Source: Strongylocentrotus purpuratus (lineage: Eukaryota > Echinodermata > Echinoidea > Camarodonta > Strongylocentrotidae). Taken from it: a stretch of DNA of 64,000 bases. The position numbers were made by a program, and so were the translations under genes. The DNA lies in the NCBI RefSeq assembly GCF_000002235.5, contig NW_022145597.1, positions 1,581,501 to 1,645,500 on the forward strand, written 5' to 3'. Under the pieces are notes generated by a model, which had not been told where the DNA came from, did not search any database, and worked only from the letters and a program-made list of their open reading frames with translations. Shown piece by piece: positions 34,069 through 45,599 of this stretch. How positions within the stretch are numbered: the first letter of the stretch is position 1; every line of letters begins with the position of its first letter.

Positions 34069-34599
34069 TTCATGTAGCGATCGGAATACCTTTTTCTTGG
34101 GGTGACGAACAGAGAGAACTGATGGAAAGCGCTCCCTTCGTTTACATGGAGACCTATCACATTACTTAGGAGCTCCAGATTAAAAAAATATATATATTGT
34201 ATGGTTCAACCTATTTCCGATCTTGCGGTCAGAATGGCTCTGTAGGGAAAGTTTATTTTTCGCGAGGACATAAAGAATATACCGAAAGGGTGTATGAATA
34301 TGAATTCATGATAAATCATATTTCTACGTTTTTCAGCAATGCTCTTTAGCTAAATATTACATGTGAAAGCATAAATGCTGTTTACTTATTGGTAACAATG
34401 TAAAAGTGTCAGCGTTCAACAGGCGTACATGATAGAAACAGTTTGAAACGTTATTCGGACGAAATAGGAAATAGTCTCTAAATTCGTTGGATAAACTATA
34501 CCGTGAGATGTTGGTTTAAAAACCACTTTGACCACGAACACTTTAGAGATTATGCTGCCATGATATCGATCTATTCGGGAAATTAGTTTCCATACATCT

Positions 34600-34712
34600 C
34601 GTTTGATTTCTCTCTCTCTCTCTCTCTCCCTATTTTTCCCTCTCACTCTTTCCCTTACTCTCCCTCCTCTTTCTCTCTCTCCCTCCCCCTCACTCTCTCT
34701 CTCTCTCCCATC
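34600..34712. repeat. CT-rich microsatellite
   Basis: Interrupted CT/CCT repeats; long antisense Arg/Glu frames are artefacts. Confidence 0.9.
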
Positions 34713-35024
34713 TATTTTTGTCAATCTGCCTTTGCATTTCATATTATCCCCTCATCATTCTTCAATAATGTCTATGGTATAGATGATATAAATAAATTGT
34801 TATTGTAATGGCCTGTGCGTTTTGTAATTCAAAAGAACTGAAACACATATTTGTTCATCCGTACAACTCTCATAACGACCAGCGGCCACCAGCATTACAA
34901 AATGTGAGGAAAAAATCGAGATGAACATGATAGGGTGAAAGTATGACAGGAAGAAAAAATGAGATGTCGAGAGAGAAGATATTGTGTAGAGTAGAAAAAG
35001 GTACAAACATGAGATCAGTGGTAT

Positions 35025-35089
35025 AGCCTCAGGGGAACAGAGAACGTGCACCCCCCCCCCCCAAAAAAAAAAAAAAAATCACAAAAAGC

Positions 35090-35142
<53 letters not shown>
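35025..35142. repeat. Poly-C, poly-A and (GA)n block
   Basis: C run (35,050-35,062), A run (35,063-35,078) and pure GA (35,096-35,142) in direct succession, preceded by cagtggtatagcctcagggg, one of the recurring 'gtggcgtagc' words that precede poly-C/G runs. Confidence 0.85.
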
Positions 35143-35148
<6 letters not shown>

Positions 35149-35289
35149 GGCATTGTGAGAGGAAGATGTTGAGAAGATTCCTTTTCACCCTCTTCTTCAT
35201 TCCATCGGGTTTTTCTCTAACAATTCATCAAGAACAATGCCGCCTCGATTTCATACCCGCCGCAGACACAAGTGGCCCGTCAAAGGCTA

Positions 35290-35740
35290 GATCCAACCCA
35301 TGTCACTGACATGAGTAGGAGCAAAAGAACGAAAAGAAGTATTATGCCCCCCCCCCCCAACTCAATGGTCCAATTGCCTCTCCCCCCCCCCCCCCCCCCC
35401 CCTCTTCGTCGTCAATAACACCAGTAAACCAGAACAAGGTTGATCCTACCCTTAGCCACTGACTCATGTAAGAAGAAGGAGGAGGGTGATGGAGAGCTAC
35501 CAATGGTCCCCCTCTCCCCCTCCCCCCTCACCGGTTCAATGGCTGCACCAACTCCTATGCCACTGGCGGAGGGAAAGAAGGAGAAGGAGAGTCGATGTAG
35601 AACTACAAGTGATTCCCGCCCCTTCCCCCATCAATGACACTAGCGCCCCACCATCGCTGGACCCTCCTAATGCCACTGACACGTGTGGGAAGAAATGAGG
35701 AAGAAGGAGGATGATGGAGAGCTTCAGGTGGTTTCGAGTG
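35290..35740. repeat. Degenerate tandem repeat with 'ccactgac...aagaaggagga'
   Basis: Related units near 35,294, 35,453, 35,555 and 35,670 share a gtcactgaca/gccactgac word followed by a purine stretch and, in two of them, gatggagagct. C runs lie between. Several overlapping frames are open on both strands because of composition; none is called. Confidence 0.5.
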
Positions 35741-36055
35741 GGGTACGGGAAGACGGGAGCCGTGATCTGTAAGAGGGACAAGAATTCTCCCAGGAATCTC
35801 TCTGAAGTGTTTGTGAGCAGAGCAACTCAATCGTCTATCATGCATAACCAATCATCACAAGGCATGTCGCACCTATCAAACTGTTTCACTGATTTACATT
35901 ACTCTAGGAGAAGTATATTAACATCAGTTTGGAGCCAGAAGGGCGTTAACTTGTATACTCTTACACAGAGTTAGTGGACGTTAAGGTGATATGTCGAGGG
36001 AGGAGGCGACTCAATGCAAGAAAAGTGTTTTGTTTTTAAGTATATATACGTTTAA

Positions 36056-36218
36056 ACAGTGGCGATGCTAAAGAGGGCACATGGGGGTACGTACCCCCCC
36101 CCCCCCCCACCCCCCCCCCCCCCCCCACCCCTCCTAGTACCAGCGCCAGGAGCGTCACAACGTGACGGACATGTGCGCTATATAAGAAGCCACCATTATT
36201 ATTATTATTATTATTACA
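36056..36218. repeat. Poly-C block joined to a SINE-like tail
   Basis: cagtggcgatgctaaagagg leads into C runs (36,095-36,126), then gcgctatataagaagccacc and (ATT)n. The same gcgctatata-(ATT)n junction, inverted relative to 20,398, appears near 16,000 and 49,430. Confidence 0.65.
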
Positions 36219-36427
36219 TGGCGCCAATAAAGGAAAGGAGACAGAGTGGGAAGAAGAGGGAGAACACAGAGGAGGGGAAAAGGAAAAAAGGGGAATGAAG
36301 CTGATACGACCCCTTTTAATAGCACCCTCCCCAAATCGGTGGTCTCGTTGATTTTCATGTTATCCACCAGTAATCCTCTACTTATCTCCTCTCCTCGAAC
36401 CAACATTAAATTTAGTTTATGTCAAAT

Positions 36428-36650
36428 ATTTCAAACCTTTTAATAAAGTTTTGAAGGTCCTACTTAACTTGGAATCAATGTGAGTTAGATTATCTTCTAA
36501 CTAACACAATAATGTCTGTTGAATTAACCGAATTTAGTACCGAATGTTCCAAACTTTTTAAATAGAATACTCCGCTTGGAAATAATGTGAGTCAGACATA
36601 ATGTTAAAGCTAATACTATTATGTCGTATTAAGCTCAATAAATTAGTTTA
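36428..36650. repeat. Diverged direct duplication of about 118 bp
   Basis: Two stretches share ordered words (aaacctttttaa-like, acttggaa-caatgtgagt, taatgtc), suggesting an old tandem duplication. No gene is seen. Confidence 0.35.
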
Positions 36651-36807
36651 AAAATTCAAGTAAATCTGTAAATGGACCTAATGAAATGATTGCGCTAAAG
36701 TCAAGCAAGAATAAGAATTTTACTGACGCAAAAGGATGGCATGGAATTAAATGCAATTTAAATGAACGTGAAAGATGCTACATTAGAATGGTTAGCATAA
36801 CCTTATG

Positions 36808-37030
36808 ATCTCCCCCTCTCTCTCTCTCTCTATCTATCTCTCTCTTTCTCTTTCTCTCTCTCTCTCTCTCTACCTCCCTCCCTCCCTCCCTCACTCCCTT
36901 TCTCTCTCTCTCTATCTCTCTCTCTCCCTCCCTCTCTCCCTTTCTCTCTCTCTCTCTCTCTCCATCCCTCCCTCTCTCCCTTTCTCTCTCTCTCTATCTC
37001 TCTCTCTCATTTTTATTCTCTTTCTCTATT
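36808..37030. repeat. CT-rich microsatellite with internal 60-70-bp periodicity
   Basis: CT repeats interrupted by tatctat and ccctccctcc blocks that recur in the order ccctccctc-tctccctttctc, giving a higher-order pattern. Confidence 0.85.
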
Positions 37031-37039
37031 TTCCTTTCC

Positions 37040-38530
37040 ATATCTAACGTTTATTCCATCTTCATCGTTTTTCCTCTCCACTCGCATACTGCACAGTCCC
37101 TGGGAAGTAAAGCACGCAATAACATGACATGTTATGGATAAACCTTCGCCACCATCTAGCGCGGAGTAGTCAAATGCATAGACAAACCAGATACAAAATG
37201 TGTTGGTCAACATAATTTATATGATAGAAAAAATGATAATCCAATTATCGCACAAAATGTTAGAGATGTAAAACGATTTGAACTCATTTTACGGGCGGTG
37301 TAACAATGATATCACCCTCTCCGGAGAGTAATTGCCATTACACTAATGTGATTATAAATAATCGTAGTCTGTTGTACGCTTTGATGCGGTGGGTCTCATT
37401 GAAGGTATTCATGATAATAGTGGAATTAAATGTTATATCGGGACTAGTGCAATTAAACAAAAGCAATTATGTTTGTTTGAGCACCTCATTTACCTGTTCG
37501 CATGCTGAGTTCAGTGACTCGTCAGCTCAGAGGAATTTGTAAGGTTTTTTTTCCAGACTTTTTTAATGCAATATTAATAGGTTTAAAAGCGCGGCAATCA
37601 TGATAAAAAATGTCTTATTTGAGGGATTAGGTCCATTAGTGATAATGGTTCACAATTACGATAGAAATGTGACACTTGTTTTAATAAGCTTTGGACAAGT
37701 ATACACTATATCATTACTGTTTATATAAAACTAGAAGTACAAATATTCAAATATATAAAAACTAGTTCGAGGCGAACTAGTGTGAGCGCTATCTTTAAAA
37801 GACAAACATTATATTGAGTAACTTTTCCGGTCTCAAATATCATCAATTATGTCCAATTACGTTTAACGAAGGTATATTTATTTTGTTTTGTTCATTCTAG
37901 GTGATTTATAAAGCAATATTGATTTTTGTTCGGATAAATTGAGTGTATAAGTATAGAGGTAGTTCAGTGAGGTCTACAAAATCATCGTCCGCGAAAACAA
38001 AAACAAAGAGCAATAATACATGGAAAAGCCATGGGACTAAGTCATTACCATCATCCTCATCATCAGTATAGTCATCATCAAAAACAATGACATCATCAAC
38101 ATTTTCAAGCTTATGCTTATACTCGAAAAACGAGTTTTACCCAAATATGTTGGATACAATTTGAACCACCCAACATACACGTTCTCTTTGTGTCCCAAAA
38201 TAGAATTTGTTTTATCCAACTCTTGTTATTATTGCCAACAAGTAATGAATTTCAATTCAGAAGGTTAAGCACACTTGAAGGTTTATGATCGTAGCGAATA
38301 CTTTATATTGCTGGCAATATATACAGTACATACGTTATGAATGCTCTTTCAATGGTTGTATGTAGATGTAGCAATGAGAAGGATGTGCTATGTATTTGTC
38401 TGTTTGCTCACTCCTTTGAACACTTAATAATAAATCCTAATTGAAGCAGATTACATCACACCTTGTGATTGTTTTTTGATGAGTCATATTGTCCAGCTGA
38501 TAGATCATTAAAATAACGAGAGGTGTTTAC
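37040..38530. other. Unannotated stretch
   Basis: No supported gene. The frame ending 37,542 meets a donor-like ttt|gtaagg but lacks a convincing acceptor. Confidence 0.35.
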
Positions 38531-38533
38531 TTA

Positions 38534-38924
38534 TTAAAGAGAAGGTTGAGTTATGGGAAGAGGCGAACAATTATTTGTGAGCGTTATCAATGTATTATGC
38601 AAGTGTGGACGAACATCAGAGAGAAAATGTTCCCTAAAAAGCATTGCTCTTCTAATACCTTAACATCCTAAATATGGCATGTAACATCACACAAATCGGG
38701 ACGGATTTTTATGCCCCATGTTCGTGTAGTCCCATATGCATCTTTCTGTGTACAGTGCTTGTAACTTTACCGAGACTGTGATAAATTTCTTATCATTTTG
38801 ATGATTCCAGAACCTTGCAGTACACACCAATACTTATATGCTAGATGATCAACCTATTCTGATCGATTCCACAATGTTTCTTTCACAATGCAATCGCATG
38901 AGCAGAACTCGACTCTATCTTTAA
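38534..38924. mobile_element. TTAA MITE, family with 51,333 and 53,627
   Basis: Left TTAAAGAGAAGGTTGAGTTA; right end, reverse complemented, TTAAAGATAGAGTCGAGTTC. TTAA lies at both borders. The interior shares gtagtcccata, catctttctgtg and ttcacaatgcaatcgcat with the copies at 51,333-51,697 and 53,627-54,022. Confidence 0.8.
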
Positions 38925-38979
38925 GTCCGTGACCTCTTCTTCAGATCCTACCTTTCTAGGTAACACAGAACTATCACCT

Positions 38980-39236
38980 GGGGCTGTTTCACAAAGACTA
39001 AAATCAACTTTAATTAAGTTAGACTTAACTATGGCAGACCATTTATGCCACTGGTTACTCTCACCATTGGTCTCTCAATCATGATGTAGATAGATAATTC
39101 TTTTTTCCTTCAATAATGAACTACCAACAAAATTAAATTCTTAAGATTTGTGGCCAAAATTTGTAAGTCCCGTGAGAAACCAATGCCAGGAAAAATGAAC
39201 GGCCTGACATAGTTAAGTCTTTGTGAAACACTCCCC
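38980..39236. mobile_element. 257-bp MITE, TGTTTCACAAAGAC ends
   Basis: Left GGGGCTGTTTCACAAAGACT and right reverse complement GGGGAGTGTTTCACAAAGAC; a little further in, gacttaactatggcag mirrors ctgacatagttaagtc. Bases outside the G run (ctatca / tgatag) also pair. The end type resembles the 4331-8927 element, so the two may use the same transposase. Confidence 0.7.
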
Positions 39237-39540
39237 TTGATAGAATCAACTGGTCATTGCTCAAATGTGTAGGACGTCTAAACGTCTATGAAATGGGTGT
39301 AAAGCTACATACTCAAAGCAAGAATATTGTGGTAATGATTTCCTAGTCGTTTCATTAAGTCCGTATTTCAACAACAAAAACATGTAATATACATGTAGTA
39401 ACCATGGCCTTGGTCCCATTCCGAACCCATGAAAGGTCGTATGGCTTTAAACTGCAGAATGCATTAGTTTATTATGATGATTACAATACATTATTATTCG
39501 TCCGGTGCAATAAAAACTATAACAAATATTGTATAATATG

Positions 39541-39589
<49 letters not shown>
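39541..39589. repeat. (TA)n microsatellite
   Basis: About 23 pure AT dinucleotides. Confidence 0.95.
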
Positions 39590-39590
<1 letters not shown>

Positions 39591-39794
39591 AACAAGATAT
39601 TATGTGCGCCATCTCCCCTCCAAATTTATAATACTTATAGGCCTACTTATATACATAATAATTATGTATGCCTCATTATTTCTGAACAAATTGAATCAAA
39701 AAGGCATCCGTACATCCATCTTACTTTTGCAAGACATAAACTACATTAATTTTGATATTCTATTGTTGTTTTCAATTCAATTTCAATGGTAATG

Positions 39795-39920
39795 ATTGTA
39801 AGCTTTATTATCATTATTGTTATCAATTTTATCATCACCATCATTATTATTATTATCATCATCATCATCATTATTCTTATCATAATTATCATCATCAGCA
39901 TCATCAGCATCATTTCGATG
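39795..39920. repeat. ATC/ATT trinucleotide-rich region
   Basis: Imperfect ATT, ATC and CATCAG repeats. All frames read as His/Tyr, Ile/Met or Asp/Asn runs and are artefacts. Confidence 0.85.
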
Positions 39921-40021
39921 ATAATCAATACTCTTGCACGCATAATTGGAATGTTGTGAATACATTTCTACTACTGACAGGCAGAGGGGTGTCACTATGA
40001 TTATGTAAAACTGTTTCTAGT

Positions 40022-40085
40022 TAATAATAATAATAATAATAAAAGGCATTTGTATAGCGCCGTCTATCTAGACAATGCTATTCCG
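40022..40085 (+). repeat. (TAA)n-'tatagcgcc' SINE-like junction
   Basis: taataataataataataataa then aaggcatttgtatagcgccg, related to the copies at 20,398 and 52,168; the tail differs (gtctatctagacaatgc), suggesting a subfamily. Confidence 0.55.
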
Positions 40086-40459
40086 AGGCGCACAAGAAAA
40101 ATAGAAAAAATGAGAAAGTTTGGACGAGAAAGTTCGGCTGAGTGTCATAGTGCCAAGTACAGGTATTGTTAACGCCCTTCTGGCTCTCAGCGGTTTACAC
40201 TCATGGATCTGATCATACCAACCATGTTTAATGTATCATTTCATTACAAGACGAGGAGAGAAGAAGAGGACTTGGCCTAACCTATAAAATAGAATTACCC
40301 CCTCTATAATCATGCTAGGGAATGACGTATCATTTAATCTCATTATCGTGAATCTGACCTAAAATTAAATAAAATAAAATTTAATAAAATCAAATGAAAT
40401 CAAATGACATAAACTCAGTAGAGGCATAATATCCTTCGGGGCTAATTGTTATGCATCGC

Positions 40460-40460
<1 letters not shown>

Positions 40461-40534
<74 letters not shown>

Positions 40535-40700
40535 TTCTATCTTTCTCTCTTGTTATATATATAAATGTATAGTATCTATATCACTGTCTTCTAATCCCCC
40601 ACATCTATTCATGTACATGTATATAATTTCATTTCCCTTGCTTTCTTGCTCTCTTGCTCTCTTGCTCTCTCCCTCTCTCTTTCTCTCTCCCTTTCACTTT
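40461..40700. repeat. CT microsatellite, two blocks
   Basis: Pure CT at 40,461-40,526 with one cccacct interruption, then a second CT-rich block at 40,648-40,700 containing (tcttgctc)3. Confidence 0.9.
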
Positions 40701-41488
40701 ACTATCTCTCTGTTTCTTAAAACATGCCTAGATTTAGTCATTTTGGTATTGCTCAAAATGGTAATAATACTATGTCATATCGCCTTTTTTCTTTCCTCAT
40801 TTTTTCCCATCTAAACATACCTCGACTGAAAGTCACCATTGATCACGCAGGCCTTCGAAGCCAATGGAAGACCAACACAAAAGAACTTCTCTTGAAGGTT
40901 TTGTAGAGTTGTGAGAAAAACTTCGCAATTATGTGAGACTTTTGGCGAGAAGGTATTACCGGAAATGCATCAAAGCAGACATGTCAGAATAGTCGTGAAG
41001 GAGGTTTACTAAAAGCTTTCACCTTACCTCTTTGCTTATATGGTTCACTGTCTACAGTTTGAATATAATATGTATTGATGAATTGGTCTCTATTTGTCAC
41101 ATTTATAATGCTTTCTTTCTATACCATGAAGGTTGATAGTAAATTTACCTGTGGTGTTTTATCCAAGATCGAAAAAAAAGATTATCTATGTGAATTAGGT
41201 GTTTTTTGACAAATTGCCTTCCAAACCGCTTCCACGCCTCGTAACACATGAATAACAGATAGACACAATACTAGGGACACGTGTGCACAGTCTGATAGGG
41301 TATTCAGAGATGAAGTATTATGACGTCTTTTGACACGGGGCAAATGGAGATATAGAAATGAAGGCATGCATGAATTGAATAATGAGTGGTTTAAATATCG
41401 ATTAATCACGCTACGTAGCTAACAAGAATGGTGAATCTTCCGTTGCACGATCTCTAATGGGTTGTTTTCAAAAGCCAAACAGTTATAC

Positions 41489-41758
41489 TCAATCCTCGCA
41501 AGTCTCATCACCAATGGTGTGTGATGAAGAAAATATGCCATTTATTTCCAATTCATTGGCGTCGATTTGATCCTTCGACGCCTCGAACTTTGATTCTCCG
41601 CCGAAGGTTACTGAACAAGTTGCAAGTACGACACGATTTCTAAACGTTATTGTGTCGAGAGGGTCTGCATATTTGCCGAGGGTTTGTTGGCCCTGGTTAA
41701 AAGCATACCCGTTGCCATTTGATGACAGTTTTGAAACACGTTTTCGATGTGTTTGCAT
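41489..41758 (-). CDS. Hypothetical 89-residue frame
   Basis: ATG at 41,758 to a stop at 41,489 on the minus strand. The N-terminus is basic (QTHRKRVSKL) and the C-terminal third acidic. Composition is protein-like and free of repeats, unlike most open frames here. There is no recognised domain, signal peptide or splice evidence, and frames of this length are expected by chance in 64 kb. Confidence 0.15.
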   Translation of the reverse strand: MQTHRKRVSKLSSNGNGYAFNQGQQTLGKYADPLDTITFRNRVVLATCSVTFGGESKFEASKDQIDANELEINGIFSSSHTIGDETCED

Positions 41759-42506
41759 AAGACTGTGTCATGATTGTATTTATCTGACCGAGAGGGTGTT
41801 TATTTTCGTTTCAGTCTATGTCAAATAAGGTGTTGTGAAAACCACTCCTTTGGTGTCGATATTGAAGTTGACGTGGGGAAAGGTTATACCAAAACACCTT
41901 ATTGATGGCCAACAGTTCTCTAATTATTTTTATCGTTTTCAACGACGAGCAATTAATCCACCGTGTTGTAGATATCCCATGCATCTAACTCACAGAGTCA
42001 TGATATTTCAATAAGACATCTAATCTAAGCTTCCGGACCTCATTTTGAATGTGGTTGCCTTGGTTGTGTTCACTTGTTGAACTTGAACTATGCTATTTAT
42101 GTATTCGACAGCAGATTACAAAACATGGCCTACAGCGGATGTGATTCCGCCACGAAATAATAAAAACTCATTAAAATTGTCTTTTTTTTAAAAGAAAACC
42201 AATCATGGACACTTCAACAAATTAAGCACCTTCTAAAGCCTAAAAAACACTATAATAAGGAATCCACATATAAGTTATATTTTTTACTCTCTATTGAAAG
42301 GAAGAGATCAGGGAAATCGTCCCTCCGATCTGATATACGCCATGTAATTTCTCCCAGGGTTATTTACAATGGATGTGTAAGTGAGGTTACAGGCAGAATG
42401 CCTCAATATCGAGACAGATTGTCAAACAATGTTACTACCTAGATGTGAGCCAGTGAAATGATACTTTCCAGTCCTTCGGTTTGTTTATTCTTGTATCCGT
42501 CTGCAG

Positions 42507-42600
42507 GAAACTTTTTTGGAATTAAAACGAGGCAATTCCAAGGCGGGCATAATTGTGTCTATAAAAAGAACTTGTTTACATCGAAAAGTTGAAATTGAAG
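42507..42600 (+). CDS. Candidate internal exon, unknown protein
   Basis: A strong acceptor (tttattcttgtatccgtctgcag) ends at 42,506. The phase-0 frame reads ETFLELKRGNSKAGIIVSIK and on to KVEIE, then one base before donor attgaag|gtaggc at 42,601. The frame stays open past the donor to 42,740, so the 3' border is uncertain, and gtaggcctat is itself a common word in this genome. Phase fits 17,662-17,734 upstream and 51,102-51,276 downstream. Family not recognised. Confidence 0.3.
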
Positions 42601-42834
42601 GTAGGCCTATGTTCATTCATGCTCAAGTAAGACCAAAATCTTGGTACAAACATTGTGGTTTTCTCTATTATCCTTTGATTTTATTGTTTATCAAACATCA
42701 CTATGCCCATGTTAATCATGAACATGACAACATTATATAGAAGCTATTTTATCATGTGTTACTTCATTATTAAGAGGGAAGAGTAGCTATCTCATCCAAT
42801 CAATCCATATTTGCAAAGTGTTGTGCTCTTGGTA

Positions 42835-42930
42835 AAGACATAACTGCTTTGCCGGGTATCGAACCCATGATCTTCCCCTGTCTGGTCTACTTTTCAAACC
42901 GGTTTACTTGACACATATACAAACGTGTGT
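42835..42930 (-). repeat. tRNA-like SINE fragment
   Basis: gggtatcgaaccca (about 42,854-42,867) reads TGGGTTCGATACCC on the minus strand, a B-box-like motif, in the same context as the SINE copies at 29,223 and 43,960. Confidence 0.45.
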
Positions 42931-43793
42931 AAAGACAAACCACTACGCCTACGGGTTCGGTTTAATGGTGCAAAGGAATATCAAATATGTTATCAGACTA
43001 TTTTGCTTTTCCAGGAAGCCCACCAAAATCTTCATGATATTCAAGAGGTCAAACGTAATGTCTAGATAAACCATTTAATAAATATTTATCGAAACGAATT
43101 TAAACCTGTTCTCGTTTTGAAACTAAAGAGTATCAAAGCGACTATGAGGTTTCAGTCAAAATAATTTGTCCGTCCTCTCGCTCCATGACATTCACTGTGT
43201 AGACGATTATGTGAACCTTTCTTCGGAATCATAGGATGGATACCTTAACAGAAACCCTGAGATTAGTTAAACACATATAATGTGATTGTTTACATTGTTC
43301 AGCATTCTATCATTGTAGGCAATAACATTAATAAACATGTACATGCAAGGCTGTTGATTAAAAGACCGAATTATACGGCTAAAATTTGTTTTTAATCTTG
43401 TTTTTTGTGTGTAATATATTCACTCAGCCAAAACAGGAAGAGGTGACATTTCATAATTCAGATTATCTTATTTTTTGTAAACTTATCTTTCATATTTCAA
43501 AATAAACATAAATACATTTTTAACATTTTTTTTTTTGCTGAGTGTTTTTACAGCACACTGTAGAACTTAATCCGTTTAATGAAGGACAAAAGAAGCAAAA
43601 TCATTTTAATCAGTAACAAAAGAATAAACAATACGGTCTACACTTAAGAAATCTTACAAAAATATGTATATACGTCTATAATTTATTATCGTCAGCTCTT
43701 TTTTTACCTTCTACAATACTGCAAACATCTATTTTGTAACATTACTCAAAGTAATTACAAGCAATATATGTATTCCTTTACATTAACTTGTCA

Positions 43794-43795
43794 CC

Positions 43796-43838
<43 letters not shown>

Positions 43839-43880
43839 TCTCTTCCTTTCTCTCTCTCTTTCTCTCTCGCTCTGTCTCTG
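43794..43880. repeat. CT microsatellite
   Basis: Pure then interrupted CT repeat, adjacent to the SINE copy at 43,960. Confidence 0.9.
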
Positions 43881-43959
43881 ATAATATTGATACTAATAAT
43901 GATAGCAATAATTATTTTATTTCATTTTATTCTATTTTATTTACCAGATGTTGTTCTTC

Positions 43960-44135
43960 TTAAAGGCCCTGCAATTATTCTTATACCTCAAAAATCGTCC
44001 AGGTACCCATTTATACCTGGATGGAGAGTTGCAAATGTGGATCAACGTCCTGCCAAAAGACGTGAGTGCCAGGCTGGGATTCGAACCCCAACCCTGAGAT
44101 TAATAGTCAAATGAATGAACCACGTATATCACGAC
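43960..44135 (-). repeat. tRNA-derived SINE-like copy
   Basis: gggattcgaacccc at 44,076-44,089 is the reverse complement of a canonical B box (GGTTCGAATCC). The flanking words cctgccaaaagacgtgagtgcc and aggtacccatttatacctgg match the wider family. No intact cloverleaf is present, so this is a retroposed copy and not a tRNA gene. Confidence 0.65.
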
Positions 44136-44475
44136 ACTTCCACGCTCCCACGCTCCCTTCCTTTCTTGCCTAAACCCCTGCCCTTGGCATTTGATATTAT
44201 ACGAACATGTATGTACATAAACGTACACATGTATATGTTTGTTTCATCAATTGTCTTTATTGATGAGAGTAATGCATTGGTTTAAATAACAGCTGTACCA
44301 CATTGACTGTACACAAACTAAAGAGCTGTAATACGGAAAAGGCTATAAACAAAAGATTACATCGATTTCCGCTATTAGAATAAGATAAATAACAAATGTA
44401 GTTGGGGCTCCGCACTCCCGAATGCGTTCCCAACATAACCATTTACTTTCGAGGTTTTCATCTCCTTCTGCTGTT

Positions 44476-44670
44476 TTAAAGCCCCATTGCACTAGTTTGG
44501 CAAGGAGGGATTAGACCTTCTTGCATGGTCACTGACAGGTGGTTATTTCATCAAATCAGCCCTCAATTAACATTAGAAAAGGGGATCATGGGGGACCAAT
44601 TGTCACCGATTAGGCATTGTTTGCTATATAGAGGGCACAAGCAGCTATAAGTAGTGCAACGGGGCTTTAA
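44476..44670. mobile_element. 195-bp TTAA MITE, copy 1 of 3
   Basis: TTAAAGCCCCATTGCACTAG at the left and the reverse complement TTAAAGCCCCGTTGCACTAC at the right, both with TTAA at the border. The interior (ggggatcatgggggaccaat, caccgatt, ctatatagaggg) recurs at 52,453 and 56,346. This copy has the best-preserved ends. Confidence 0.85.
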
Positions 44671-45424
44671 TGCATTCACTGTACTGTTCGTTGGGTATAT
44701 TGTTGACCATCATGTCAATGAGATGAAAGTACATGTAAATTTTCTTCTTTTGCAAAGGGTCAATTACAGGCCACAGACCAGAACCATCCCCTCTATGGCA
44801 TGTAAACGTATGCTCGCAAGAGGTTGATAGCGTAATTACATATCAATCTAATCAGGAATCGCGGACAATAACGTTTTTCTACGTGAAGTGATTCGGACTC
44901 TCGGGAATGGATTAATAATAGATTATATCATAATTGCAAAAGTGCATCATTATCTCTTAATCACTTAATGCAATTGTTGACCTTGCCAGTTGTTGAGGAA
45001 GCGTTTACCTTACACAAAGTGTCACTGAATGCTATCCCATATACATGAAGGTTATAACAGAATACAAAGCGAAATTGTAAATACAACGGTCTAACCTTAC
45101 CAAGCACGGGTTATTGATTGGTAATGTAAAGGATTGGAAAAATCCAACGTTGTTGCGAACTCTTAGCTTCCGTATTATCATGTGTAAGAAACGGTAAAGC
45201 ATCTCAAGATAATGATTCAGAGTTCTTTATGATCTTCATGGAACAAGATTATGGGAGAAGAAAAAAAAATCACACACAAAAATATATATGCCTATTGACC
45301 ATGTTGACCGTATTCCAAGCCTGCCGGTCATAGTTTCTGTCGAAAATACACAATTACACATTTAAAATTCATACGTCAATCCTAGTCTTCAAGTAAGAAT
45401 ATTGTAATGATAAAACAAACTTAC

Positions 45425-45520
45425 CATTAACAGGGGATTCCAGGATAAATCCAATATGACTTAAAGAGTTGATAATATGTTGAACATGTCTGTCTTTTAG
45501 ATACAACTCCACACTGTCTC
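45425..45520 (-). CDS. Candidate symmetric 96-nt exon, minus strand
   Basis: On the minus strand the acceptor tgctgttgtttttcag (intron ends at 45,521) and donor ttaatg|gtaagtttg (from 45,424) bracket 96 nt. The frame is open with two leading bases, DSVELYLKDRHVQHIINSLS and on to ESPVN, then one trailing base, so both introns are phase 1. The frame closes outside within a few tens of codons. Both splice sites are close to consensus, making this the best single splice-supported exon in the window. Family not recognised and no adjoining exon identified. Confidence 0.4.
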
Positions 45521-45599
45521 CTGAAAAACAACAGCACAGTTTACATGAACCAAAGCAATTTTCCTGGATATACATGCAATGTTCCGTGAACGAAACTAG

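Noticed and set aside
44071..44095. Possible tRNA gene on the minus strand
   Set aside because: Only a B-box/T-arm-like motif is present; no cloverleaf, A box at the right distance or terminator could be fitted. Treated as a SINE.
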